The position numbers were made by a program, and so were the translations under genes. Below, one piece after another: positions 54,274 through 62,143 of a DNA stretch of 64,000 bases. The first letter of the stretch is position 1; each line of letters begins with the position of its first letter. The stretch lies in NCBI GenBank assembly GCA_964532595.1, contig CAZHIQ010000017.1:3855-67854 (forward strand), given 5' to 3'. The stretch comes from Chryseosolibacter sp964532595. Lineage in GTDB: Bacteria; Bacteroidota; Bacteroidia; Cytophagales; Cyclobacteriaceae. Under the pieces are notes generated by a model. It searched no databases. It was not told the DNA's origin and saw only the letters and a program-made list of their open reading frames with translations.

Positions 54274-55203
54274 TTATGTTAATCCGTGCCAGGCGATCGT
54301 GTATAATGCTCCCTCTTTGAGCGACCAGGACGAGACGCGAATGGCTTCAAAATGATGTCGGCCAAGCACGGTGCGAATCAGGCAGCAGGCACACACGATC
54401 ATGTCGACACGCATTTCGATCATACCTTCAATCGCCATTCTGCCTGCGCGGTTTTTTGCCAAAATCTCGTCGGAAATAGTCTGGAAGTCGGAAAGTGTAA
54501 GTGGCGTTTCGGGTGCATCGCGATCTACGGCGATTCCCTGGCGGATGCAATGGATTTCGCTGAGGGTGTCAAACGAACCGGAAGATCCAACGAGCACCCG
54601 GGGTTGGTAGCGGGCGAGGGCCTGATACAACGGCTCAAGGGCGCCGTTCAGATGGTCGTTAAGGGCGTTCACTTCGTCTGCGGTAATCGGATCGTGACGG
54701 TGAAATTCCTCGAACAAACGCTGAGCACCTACTTCAAAGCTTTTCTTCCAGACTATCCCTGTTTTATCTCCAATGATAAATTCAACGCTACCCGCGCCGA
54801 TATCGACGACAAGAGCCGGTGTGTCAAGAGGTAACGCAGCCAAGATGCCGGCGAAAATCAAAGACGCTTCCTCTTCGCCCGAAATAATGGTCACCGGTAT
54901 CCCGGTCTCCGTGTAAATTCTGCTGGCGAGGTCTGTCCCGTTTACTGCATTTCTCATCGCGCTGGTGCCGTACGCATAGACCACTTCTGCTTCGTGGCGA
55001 GCTATTTCCGTCTTAAAGTCTTTCATTGTCTGGAGGGCTCTTTCGAAGGCCTCAGGAAGTATGATGTTGTTGTTAATGCCTCCGCGTGCCAGGCCGACGA
55101 CCGACGAACGCCGACAAACCATTGTGCGTTGGTCGCCGTTGATGTGGGCGACGAGAAGGTGAAACGTATTGCTGCCCATGTCAATAACGGCGATCTTCTT
55201 CAT
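54274..55203 (-). CDS. Ppx/GppA family exopolyphosphatase/pppGpp phosphatase
   Basis: This enzyme of the ASKHA fold removes phosphate from polyphosphate or pppGpp. The 309-residue protein has the phosphate-1 motif AVIDMGSNTFHLLVA at residues 4-18, the catalytic Glu in IISGEEEASLIFAG, and phosphate-2 VVDIGAGSVEFIIG. In that motif Ala replaces a commonly seen Gly. It is a single-domain form lacking the C-terminal HD-like domain of long Ppx proteins. Polyphosphatase and pppGppase activities cannot be separated by sequence. Confidence 0.93.
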   Translation of the reverse strand: MKKIAVIDMGSNTFHLLVAHINGDQRTMVCRRSSVVGLARGGINNNIILPEAFERALQTMKDFKTEIARHEAEVVYAYGTSAMRNAVNGTDLASRIYTETGIPVTIISGEEEASLIFAGILAALPLDTPALVVDIGAGSVEFIIGDKTGIVWKKSFEVGAQRLFEEFHRHDPITADEVNALNDHLNGALEPLYQALARYQPRVLVGSSGSFDTLSEIHCIRQGIAVDRDAPETPLTLSDFQTISDEILAKNRAGRMAIEGMIEMRVDMIVCACCLIRTVLGRHHFEAIRVSSWSLKEGALYTIAWHGLT

Positions 55204-55276
55204 CGGAGTGGAAATGCTGCGTGAAAGTCAGTAATGTACAGCGATTTAACTATTTTACGGCCATTCAGACAATGCC

Positions 55277-56848
55277 ATGACGAAACGAAAAGTAAACGAC
55301 CCGCAGCTTCAGGAGAAGTTTGCCGCCCTGGAGCGGAAGAATGAGGAAGCTTTACTGGGCGGAGGTGCCAAGCGAATGGCTCAGCAACACGAACGTGGCA
55401 AGCTGACGGCCCGGGAGCGTATTCATTTGTTGGTTGATGAGGGCACGTTCCAGGAAATGGGCAAATTTGTTATGCACCGGGGAAAGGACTTCGGGCTGGA
55501 CAAAGAATACTACCTGGGCGACGGCGTGGTGACAGGATACGGTAAAATAAACGGTCGGCTGGTTTATGTGTTCTCCCAGGATTTTACAGTCTTCGGAGGG
55601 TCTCTCTCAGAAGCTCACGCCGAAAAGATTGTCAAGATCATGGATCTGGCCATGAAGAATGGAGCGCCGGTTATAGGATTGAACGACTCAGGTGGTGCTC
55701 GTATTCAGGAGGGCGTGGTTTCGCTGGCCGGTTACGCCGATATCTTTTACCGTAATACACTGGCATCGGGTGTTATTCCGCAAATCTCGGCCATTATGGG
55801 GCCATGCGCCGGTGGCGCGGTGTACTCTCCTGCGATCACTGACTTCACCTTCATGGTGGAGAACACGTCTTTTATGTTCGTGACCGGGCCAAACGTTGTC
55901 AAGACAGTAACCCATGAAAACGTAACAGCGGAAGAACTCGGCGGGGCGCTTACCCACAGTACAAAGAGCGGAGTTACTCATTTTGCGTGTGCTAACGAGG
56001 TTGAATGCATTCAACAAATCAAAACGTTGTTGAGCTATTTGCCTCAGAACTGTGAAGATTCCCCGCCGATGGAGGCTTACACTCCTGGCGATGAGCGGCG
56101 TCCTCAGCTAAATGAAATCATCCCGTCCAATCCTAACCAGCCCTATGATATGCGGGATGTTATCAATGGCATCATCGACGACGGGACATTCTTTGAAGTT
56201 CACAAGAACTTTGCTGAGAATATCGTAGTTGGATTTGCCCGACTTGCTGGCAGAAGCATTGGCGTTGTGGGTAATCAGCCGGCGTCACTTGCAGGCGTAC
56301 TGGATATCCACTCCAGCGTTAAAGGTGCCCGGTTTGTACGCTTCTGTGATTGCTTCAATATTCCCCTGCTGGTGCTTGAAGACGTTCCGGGATTTCTGCC
56401 AGGTACCGACCAGGAGTGGAATGGAATTATAACTAATGGGGCTAAACTATTGTTTGCGTTTTCAGAGGCTACGGTGCCGAGAGTGACGGTGATCACCCGG
56501 AAAGCATACGGCGGTGCCTACGATGTGATGAACTCAAAACATATTGGGGCCGACATGAACTTTGCATGGCCTACCGCCGAGATTGCTGTGATGGGGGCTA
56601 AAGGCGCGGCTGAGATTATTTTTCGCAGGGAGATTGCCGAAGCTGAAGACCCGCAGGCCGCCCTTGATGAAAAGGTTGCAGAATACACGCGGAAGTTTGC
56701 CAACCCGTATCGGGCGGCGCACCGCGGCTATGTCGATGAAGTGATCTATCCGGACGAGACCCGCGAAAAGCTTATCCACGCCTTTGAAATGCTGGAGAAC
56801 AAAGTGGCGCAACTGCCGAAGAAAAAACATGGTAATATCCCGCTGTAA
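55277..56848 (+). CDS. Acyl-CoA carboxylase beta (carboxyltransferase) subunit
   Basis: This is the carboxyltransferase subunit of a propionyl-CoA/acetyl-CoA-type carboxylase or a methylmalonyl-CoA decarboxylase, 523 residues. N- and C-terminal crotonase-fold halves are visible. GPCAGGAVYSPAITDFTFMV and GVTHFACANEVE lie in the first half. VPGFLPGTDQEWNGIITNGA and KAYGGAYDVMNSKHIGADMN, which bind acyl-CoA, lie in the second. Biotin carboxylase and biotin carrier genes are not adjacent. It is divergent from the ppx gene, and the M42 peptidase gene follows after 23 nt. Confidence 0.95.
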   Translation: MTKRKVNDPQLQEKFAALERKNEEALLGGGAKRMAQQHERGKLTARERIHLLVDEGTFQEMGKFVMHRGKDFGLDKEYYLGDGVVTGYGKINGRLVYVFSQDFTVFGGSLSEAHAEKIVKIMDLAMKNGAPVIGLNDSGGARIQEGVVSLAGYADIFYRNTLASGVIPQISAIMGPCAGGAVYSPAITDFTFMVENTSFMFVTGPNVVKTVTHENVTAEELGGALTHSTKSGVTHFACANEVECIQQIKTLLSYLPQNCEDSPPMEAYTPGDERRPQLNEIIPSNPNQPYDMRDVINGIIDDGTFFEVHKNFAENIVVGFARLAGRSIGVVGNQPASLAGVLDIHSSVKGARFVRFCDCFNIPLLVLEDVPGFLPGTDQEWNGIITNGAKLLFAFSEATVPRVTVITRKAYGGAYDVMNSKHIGADMNFAWPTAEIAVMGAKGAAEIIFRREIAEAEDPQAALDEKVAEYTRKFANPYRAAHRGYVDEVIYPDETREKLIHAFEMLENKVAQLPKKKHGNIPL

Positions 56849-56871
56849 TAACAGAAAAGTTGATCAACACT

Positions 56872-57942
56872 ATGGATAAAAAAAGCAAAGAATTTCTCTT
56901 TACGTATCTTAACAATGCTTCCCCCACTGGCTTCGAAGCGGAAGGACAGAAAATATGGCTCGAGTATCTCAAGCCTTATGTGCACGACTACACGGTTGAC
57001 GTATATGGCTCCGTGGTAGGGGTAATCAATCCGAAGGCAAGTTACAAGGTAGTGATCGAGGCACATGCCGATGAGATATCCTGGTTTGTGAACTACATTA
57101 CCGATGACGGATATATCTATGTCAGACGCAATGGTGGTTCCGACCATCAGATAGCGCCAAGCAAGCGCGTCAACATTCATACGGACAACGGTATCGTCAA
57201 AGGTGTGTTCGGGTGGCCCGCTATCCACGTGCGCGATATAGGTAAGGAGGAGCCTCCTACTTTGAAGAATATCTTTATTGATGTTGGGGCAACCAGCAAG
57301 AAGGAGGTTGACGCCATGGGGATTCATGTGGGTTGTGTAATCACGTTTGAGGATGAGTTGATGGAGCTCAATAAGAAGTGGTTGGTTGGACGTGCTCTTG
57401 ATAATCGAATCGGTGGCTATATGATAGCGGAGGTGGCGCGGCGCCTGAGTGAAAACCGCAAGAAGCTACCCTTCGGGCTTTACGTGGTGAACGCTGTTCA
57501 GGAAGAGATTGGGCTGCGCGGCGCCGAGATGATTTCGCGGCGAATCAAGCCGGACCTTGCGATATGTACTGACGTGACCCATGATACTCAGTCACCGATG
57601 TATAGCAAGAAGGATAGCGGAAATCTAAAATGCGGCGCAGGACCGGTATTGTGCTATGGCCCGGCTGTGCAAAACAACGTACTGAAAATGATTATCGAAA
57701 CGGCCCAGCGGCGGAAAATTCCTTTTCAACGCCAGGCGGTTTCAAGATCTACGGGCACGGATACTGATTCTTTTGCATACTCGGCTGAAGGGGTGGCATC
57801 AGGGTTGATCTCCTTGCCCTTGAAGTATATGCATACAACCGTCGAGATGGCGCACAAGGACGATATAGATAATGTGATTAACCTTATCTATCAGTTTCTC
57901 CTTCAGTTGAAAGCCGGACACGATTTCCGTTACTTTAAATAG
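56872..57942 (+). CDS. M42 family metallopeptidase (glutamyl/deblocking aminopeptidase type)
   Basis: This dinuclear zinc aminopeptidase has 356 residues and forms large tetrahedral assemblies in other organisms. Metal and catalytic residues are present as His in IEAHADEISW, Asp in VGRALDNRIGGYM, the Glu pair in VQEEIGLRGAEM, Asp in ICTDVTHD and His in YMHTTVEMAHKDDI. An ATG at 56872 is chosen over a TTG at 56860. It is likely cotranscribed with the carboxylase gene and may end at the hairpin at 58155. Confidence 0.94.
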   Translation: MDKKSKEFLFTYLNNASPTGFEAEGQKIWLEYLKPYVHDYTVDVYGSVVGVINPKASYKVVIEAHADEISWFVNYITDDGYIYVRRNGGSDHQIAPSKRVNIHTDNGIVKGVFGWPAIHVRDIGKEEPPTLKNIFIDVGATSKKEVDAMGIHVGCVITFEDELMELNKKWLVGRALDNRIGGYMIAEVARRLSENRKKLPFGLYVVNAVQEEIGLRGAEMISRRIKPDLAICTDVTHDTQSPMYSKKDSGNLKCGAGPVLCYGPAVQNNVLKMIIETAQRRKIPFQRQAVSRSTGTDTDSFAYSAEGVASGLISLPLKYMHTTVEMAHKDDIDNVINLIYQFLLQLKAGHDFRYFK

Positions 57943-58250
57943 CGCGGATAAACACATAACCTTTGCGTTGCAGTTCGCCCGGAAAGGGGATGGTATGCCA
58001 ACCGCTCATCAGAATTTTTGACCGACCATGCGGGCGAAACGATTCCTGTTAGAAGAATTTATTCGCGTAAATGGTCCGTGCTATAAATTTGAAGTAAGCA
58101 GAGGAAACCGCGCCAATGCGCTGACGATCTCCGCTTACAAGACATTGAAGAAATACGCGCAGGGGCGCAGAGTTTTTATAGAGAGGGTCTTTTCTCTGTG
58201 TTCCCTGTGCGTTATTTTTTTATCGGGGGGTTGTGACGTACTCGACGAAA
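57943..58250. other. 308-nt intergenic region without a convincing gene
   Basis: The region lies between the convergent M42 peptidase and aroA genes. It holds an inverted repeat TTCGCCCG (57974-57981) / CGGGCGAA (58031-58038) and a promoter-like TAACCTTTG near 57955 that lacks correct spacing. The long palindrome at 58155-58212 is also here. A 104-codon plus-strand frame from 58028 crosses into aroA and resembles no family I know. A small RNA or a decayed repeat unit is possible. Confidence 0.5.
58155..58221 (+). repeat. Long palindromic element with T-run (dispersed-repeat-like terminator)
   Basis: An 18-nt arm (58155-58172, containing CAGGGGCGCAGAG) pairs with 58194-58212 (CTCTGTGTTCCCTG and its flanks) with G-U pairs and one bulge, around a 21-nt loop. 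TTATTTTTTTA follows. The CGCAGAG...CTCTGTG...CCCTGTGCG pattern resembles palindromic units scattered through many bacterial genomes (from memory). It could end M42 transcription. No second copy was seen in this window. Confidence 0.65.
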
Positions 58251-59471
58251 TCAGTCCTGCTTTATGTCAAATCCCACTGCACCAAGATCATCCCAGAATC
58301 GGGGATAAGACTTCCGCACCACCGAAGGGTTCTCAATGCTGACATTCATGACGGTTGCCAAAGGGGCAAACGCCATCGCCATGCGGTGGTCTTTGTAGGT
58401 TTGGAATAGCGCATGCTCCGGCAATTTTTCAGAAGGCTGAAGTTCCCACCGGTCGGGGAACTCAAGGAGATCGGCGCCGATCTTCCTCAATTCGTTTTGC
58501 AACGCGGCTATTCGATCAGTCTCTTTTATCCGAAGACTCTCCAAACCTGTGAAGACACCTTTGATTCCTTTGGCGGCACACACCACAGCAATGGTCTGGG
58601 CGAGGTCGGGGCAGTGCGTGAAGTCCTGCTGGATGTGATCAACTGTTGATCCTTTTGTCAGGTTGATATGGTCGCCGTCAATTGTGGTTACAACACCCAG
58701 CTGTTCCATGATGCCGGCGACTGCGCTGTCGCCCTGGAGTGATTTCTGAAACAGGCGGGGCAGGCGCACCTCGGCTTCTTTTGCAAGTGCAGTAAAGGCG
58801 AACCAGTAGCTTGCTGCCGACCAGTCCGATTCCACGCTAAAGGTAGTAGGTTTATATTTCCCTGACGGAATCCGAATCTCGCGCTCCCGTAATTCAGGAG
58901 AAACGCCAAATGATTCCATGAGCGATGCCGTCATCTCAATATAGGGACGGCTGCCCACCTTGCCTTCGAGGCGCAAGGTGAGTCCCTGAGGCAGACAGGG
59001 AGCTATCATCATCAACGCCGAAATAAACTGCGAGCTCACATCTCCGCGGATACTGATGGTGTCGGTTTTTTGGCCGGTGAATTGTTTCACCTCGAGGGGA
59101 GGATAGCCCGGTTTTTCTTTGTAGGTGATGTCTGCACCTAACGTTTGTAAGGCATCGACAAGGATTCCAATCGGACGCTCCTTCATTCGTGCGGTTCCCG
59201 TGAGAACTTTATGCTGTCCTGTCACGCTGAAGTAGGCGGTGAGAAAACGCATGGTGGTTCCGGCGTCTTCGACATCGATGATAGATTCAGCTGAGCCGAT
59301 ACGCTTCAGCATCAGTTGAGTGTCGTTCGCATCGGACAGGTTGTGCAGCGTTGACTTGTTTCCTGAAAGAGCATTCAGTATGAGTACACGGTTACTGATA
59401 CTCTTCGAAGCAGGAAGATACGCCGCGGTTCCCGATACATGGGTTTTGTTTTTGATTGAAAGAGTGTTCAA
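58251..59471 (-). CDS. aroA: 3-phosphoshikimate 1-carboxyvinyltransferase (EPSP synthase)
   Basis: This enzyme joins shikimate 3-phosphate and phosphoenolpyruvate in aromatic amino acid synthesis. The 406-residue protein has LPASKSISNRVLILNALSG near the N-terminus, DAGTTMRFLTAYFS, the Asp in CPDLAQTIAVV, LRIKETDRIAAL and the Arg in YKDHRMAMAFAPLA. All main substrate-binding residues are present. The start is TTG at 59471, since no ATG lies before the ASKS motif in this frame. aroB is nearby on the same strand, with a small plus-strand gene between them. Confidence 0.94.
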   Translation of the reverse strand: MNTLSIKNKTHVSGTAAYLPASKSISNRVLILNALSGNKSTLHNLSDANDTQLMLKRIGSAESIIDVEDAGTTMRFLTAYFSVTGQHKVLTGTARMKERPIGILVDALQTLGADITYKEKPGYPPLEVKQFTGQKTDTISIRGDVSSQFISALMMIAPCLPQGLTLRLEGKVGSRPYIEMTASLMESFGVSPELREREIRIPSGKYKPTTFSVESDWSAASYWFAFTALAKEAEVRLPRLFQKSLQGDSAVAGIMEQLGVVTTIDGDHINLTKGSTVDHIQQDFTHCPDLAQTIAVVCAAKGIKGVFTGLESLRIKETDRIAALQNELRKIGADLLEFPDRWELQPSEKLPEHALFQTYKDHRMAMAFAPLATVMNVSIENPSVVRKSYPRFWDDLGAVGFDIKQD

Positions 59472-59568
59472 GTCGACTGGTTTTTTAAGGCCCGGAAATT
59501 ACAAGTACAAAGAGATATTTTCGAGTTTGCGTGTAACAATTGTGTCCAAAAATAAGTTAATTAGTAGT

Positions 59569-59757
59569 ATGAGTAAGTCGAGTACATTGGCAATCGGAAT
59601 AGGTTTGGCGTCGGGAGCACTTCTGGCGGCCTGGTTGTTGACCGGTACCCGAAAAGAGAAGACCAGAAAGTTCATTTCGGAGAAAACGGCTAGCATCCGC
59701 AAAACAATAAAAACGGAGAAGCCGGTCTACGATGAAGCGGAATCCTACTTGTCCTGA
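59569..59757 (+). CDS. Small YtxH-like membrane-anchored protein
   Basis: This 62-residue protein starts with a hydrophobic segment (residues 5-25, TLAIGIGLASGALLAAWLL). A charged Lys-rich helix follows (GTRKEKTRKFISEKTASIRK), the layout of YtxH-domain proteins, which are small, often stress-linked and of unknown function. It lies between aroA and aroB on the opposite strand. Its 3' end overlaps the end of aroB by 13 nt. Plausible but short, so moderate confidence. Confidence 0.72.
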   Translation: MSKSSTLAIGIGLASGALLAAWLLTGTRKEKTRKFISEKTASIRKTIKTEKPVYDEAESYLS

Positions 59758-60788
59758 TCGCGGCGGTAGAATGCAATTGCTTCTTTTACCTCTTCCGGGG
59801 AAATCTCACAATCCCATTTAGCGTTCCCCACTCCCTCGAGGAGAACGCATAATATTCTGTTTCCTTTATTTTTCTTGTCCTGTAAAGCCAATAGGGCAAC
59901 GGGCTCTTCATCTTCTTGTGTCAACGGGACTTTACCGAATACGTCCAGTAAATACGCTTGAATTGACTCAAATGCCTCCGTTGTGAGCATGTTCTTTTTC
60001 CATGCAAGCCAGGCTTCGCAGACCAGCCCCGCTGCAACTGCTTCGCCATGAAGGATCTTGCGATTTGCCCCAAGGAGATGAGTCTCCACCGCGTGACCAA
60101 TCGTATGTCCCGCATTCAGCGTTTTTCGCAAACCTGTTTCAAACCGATCGGATGTCACAACCTTGCGCTTGATCTCGACAGAATGGGGAATCAGCTTTCC
60201 CCAGGGTTGAGCATCAAGCGGGTGCTTGCGAATTTCCTCCCACATATCGGCATCGGCAATCAGTGCATGTTTGATTACTTCAGCGAAACCCGAGCGCTTT
60301 TCTGCTTCAGGAAGGGTACTTAGGAAACCGCTGAACAGTACTGTCAGCGCAGGAGTCTGGAAGACCCCTATATGGTTCTTGAAATGAAGGAAGTCGATGC
60401 CGAGCTTGCCGCCAATACTGGCGTCAACCTGCGACAACAAGGTGGTTGGAACAAGGATAAAATCGATCCCCCTCTTGTAGGTGGCCGCACAAAACCCGCC
60501 CATGTCGCCGAGGACGCCACCCCCGATAACAATCATGACCGAATGGCGGTCAAGGTTCTGCTGGGTCATCTCCCGCCATACCAGCTCACAGGTCTGGAGG
60601 TTTTTATGCTCTTCGCCGCTGGCTACCTTGATCAGGTGGTGCGCAGGCAGGGCTGATGATAGGAGAGGGTAACAATGCAGCGCCGTTTGGTCGTCGGCCA
60701 ATACGCATATTTTGCTGTACTTGCGTTCACGCACAAAACGGGCTATTTCGCCCCCCGGGTCGGATGTAAAAACAATATTGTCGGTCAT
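59745..60788 (-). CDS. aroB: 3-dehydroquinate synthase
   Basis: This NAD- and zinc-dependent enzyme makes 3-dehydroquinate, the second step of the shikimate pathway. The 347-residue protein has the NAD-binding loop VIGGGVLGDMGGFCAATYKR, then DFILVPTTLLSQVDASIGGK. The zinc and catalytic residues lie in GFAEVIKHALIAD and in LNAGHTIGHAVETH, with a further His in ILHGEAVAAGL. ATG at 60788 is preferred to a TTG at 60794. It is divergent from the proline dehydrogenase gene. Confidence 0.95.
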   Translation of the reverse strand: MTDNIVFTSDPGGEIARFVRERKYSKICVLADDQTALHCYPLLSSALPAHHLIKVASGEEHKNLQTCELVWREMTQQNLDRHSVMIVIGGGVLGDMGGFCAATYKRGIDFILVPTTLLSQVDASIGGKLGIDFLHFKNHIGVFQTPALTVLFSGFLSTLPEAEKRSGFAEVIKHALIADADMWEEIRKHPLDAQPWGKLIPHSVEIKRKVVTSDRFETGLRKTLNAGHTIGHAVETHLLGANRKILHGEAVAAGLVCEAWLAWKKNMLTTEAFESIQAYLLDVFGKVPLTQEDEEPVALLALQDKKNKGNRILCVLLEGVGNAKWDCEISPEEVKEAIAFYRRDQDK

Positions 60789-60863
60789 GCTCAATCAGGG
60801 GCCGAAGTTATGAAATAACACTGAGTTGTCTTGATTTTCCGCCGGCGAAGGGCGCCTGATACC

Positions 60864-60871
60864 TATATTTG
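60864..60871 (+). promoter_or_regulatory. -7 box TATATTTG before proline dehydrogenase
   Basis: TATATTTG matches TAnnTTTG and lies 18 nt before the ATG at 60890. No TTTG is found 19 nt upstream; the nearest T-rich stretch (GATTTTCC) is about 25 nt away. If used, the leader would be only about 12 nt. Confidence 0.5.
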
Positions 60872-60889
60872 CGCTGTCAAAAAAAGATT

Positions 60890-62071
60890 ATGAACCCTCA
60901 TTCTCCTCTCTCTTTCGACGACACGGAGGTCGCCTTCGCCTACAAATCCGACGCCGAACTGCGGCGGGCGAATCTTATCTTCACCCTGGTCAATCACCCC
61001 CGGATTTCCTCCCTGGCCACCGGGGCGGTGAACCTGGCGCTAAGAGCTCATCTTCCTATCGACGGGATAATCCGCAGGACGGCCTTCGCCCATTTCTGCG
61101 GCGGTGAGAGCATCGACGACAGCGAAGAGGTAATTCACAGGCTACATCAGTACGGCGTCAGCACTATTCTCGATTACTCCGTTGAAGGCGAGAAGTCGGA
61201 AACCGGCTTTGAAGATAGTATGGCCGAAATTCTTCGCACGCTTGACAAAGCCCGGACTTCGTCAGCGATCCCGTTCTGCGTGTTCAAAGTGACGGGATTG
61301 GCCGCGTCTGACTTACTGGAGAAGATCGCTTCCGGGGACACGTTGTCGGAATCCGAAGTAGCTGCCTTCGATCGAGTACGGGGCAGGGTGGAGACCATCT
61401 GCGAAAAGGCTCATGGATACGGTGTTCCGGTTCTCGTAGATGCCGAAGAAAGCTGGATTCAGAGACCCATTGATCAACTCGTTGATGACATGATGGCCCG
61501 ATATAACCGTGAACGCGCCATCGTATACAATACGTATCAACTCTATCGTGTTGAGACGCTGGAGAGGCTTCGAAGGGATATCACCCTTGCCGACCAGGCC
61601 GGGTATTTTCTGGGCGCAAAACTCGTTCGCGGGGCTTACATGGAGAAGGAGCGTGAACGCGCCAGCAAGCTGGGGTATCCAAGTCCGATTCATCCCACGC
61701 GTAAAGCCACTGATGAGGCGTTTAATCAAGCGCTTGCTTTGTGTGTCTCCAATCTCGATCGCGTGTATTTTATGTGTGGATCGCATAATGAATACAGCAA
61801 CGGGTTGCTGATTCGGTATATGGAGGAACGAGACCTTGATCCAAATGATGAGAGAATCTGGTTCGCTCAGCTCTACGGCATGAGCGATAATATTTCGTTC
61901 AATCTGGCTCGTGCCGGATACAACGTAGCCAAGTATGTGCCGTACGGTCCTGTACGCGCCGTCATGCCGTATCTGTTCCGGCGTGCAGAAGAAAATACGT
62001 CCGTAGCCGGCCAGAGTAGCCGGGAGCTTTTGCTGATTCGCGAAGAGTTGAAGCGCCGCCGTCGCAGATGA
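60890..62071 (+). CDS. Proline dehydrogenase, monofunctional
   Basis: This FAD enzyme oxidises proline to pyrroline-5-carboxylate. The 393-residue protein has a TIM-barrel with the family motifs KLVRGAYMEKERERA and YFMCGSHNEYSN, and the C-terminal YVPYGPVRAVMPYLFRRAEE with the substrate-binding arginines. It lacks a P5C dehydrogenase domain, so that step is carried out by a separate enzyme. ATG at 60890 is used rather than a longer reading from 60869, because the family begins near here and the -7 box is just upstream. Confidence 0.95.
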   Translation: MNPHSPLSFDDTEVAFAYKSDAELRRANLIFTLVNHPRISSLATGAVNLALRAHLPIDGIIRRTAFAHFCGGESIDDSEEVIHRLHQYGVSTILDYSVEGEKSETGFEDSMAEILRTLDKARTSSAIPFCVFKVTGLAASDLLEKIASGDTLSESEVAAFDRVRGRVETICEKAHGYGVPVLVDAEESWIQRPIDQLVDDMMARYNRERAIVYNTYQLYRVETLERLRRDITLADQAGYFLGAKLVRGAYMEKERERASKLGYPSPIHPTRKATDEAFNQALALCVSNLDRVYFMCGSHNEYSNGLLIRYMEERDLDPNDERIWFAQLYGMSDNISFNLARAGYNVAKYVPYGPVRAVMPYLFRRAEENTSVAGQSSRELLLIREELKRRRRR

Positions 62072-62092
62072 TGGCGCAAAGCGGCTATGTAA

Positions 62093-62123
62093 ATTGCAGC
62101 TCTGTATTATTCCCTTATTTTTG
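62093..62123 (+). promoter_or_regulatory. Promoter of lysS
   Basis: The -7 box TATTTTTG (62116-62123) matches TAnnTTTG. ATTG (62093-62096) lies exactly 19 nt upstream in place of TTTG. The leader would be about 14 nt before the ATG at 62144. Confidence 0.65.
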
Positions 62124-62143
62124 CATGAATTTGAATATCCGTC

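Noticed and set aside
58028..58342. 104-codon open frame on the plus strand after the M42 peptidase gene
   Set aside because: It runs through the palindrome and into aroA on the opposite strand, and shows no family resemblance.
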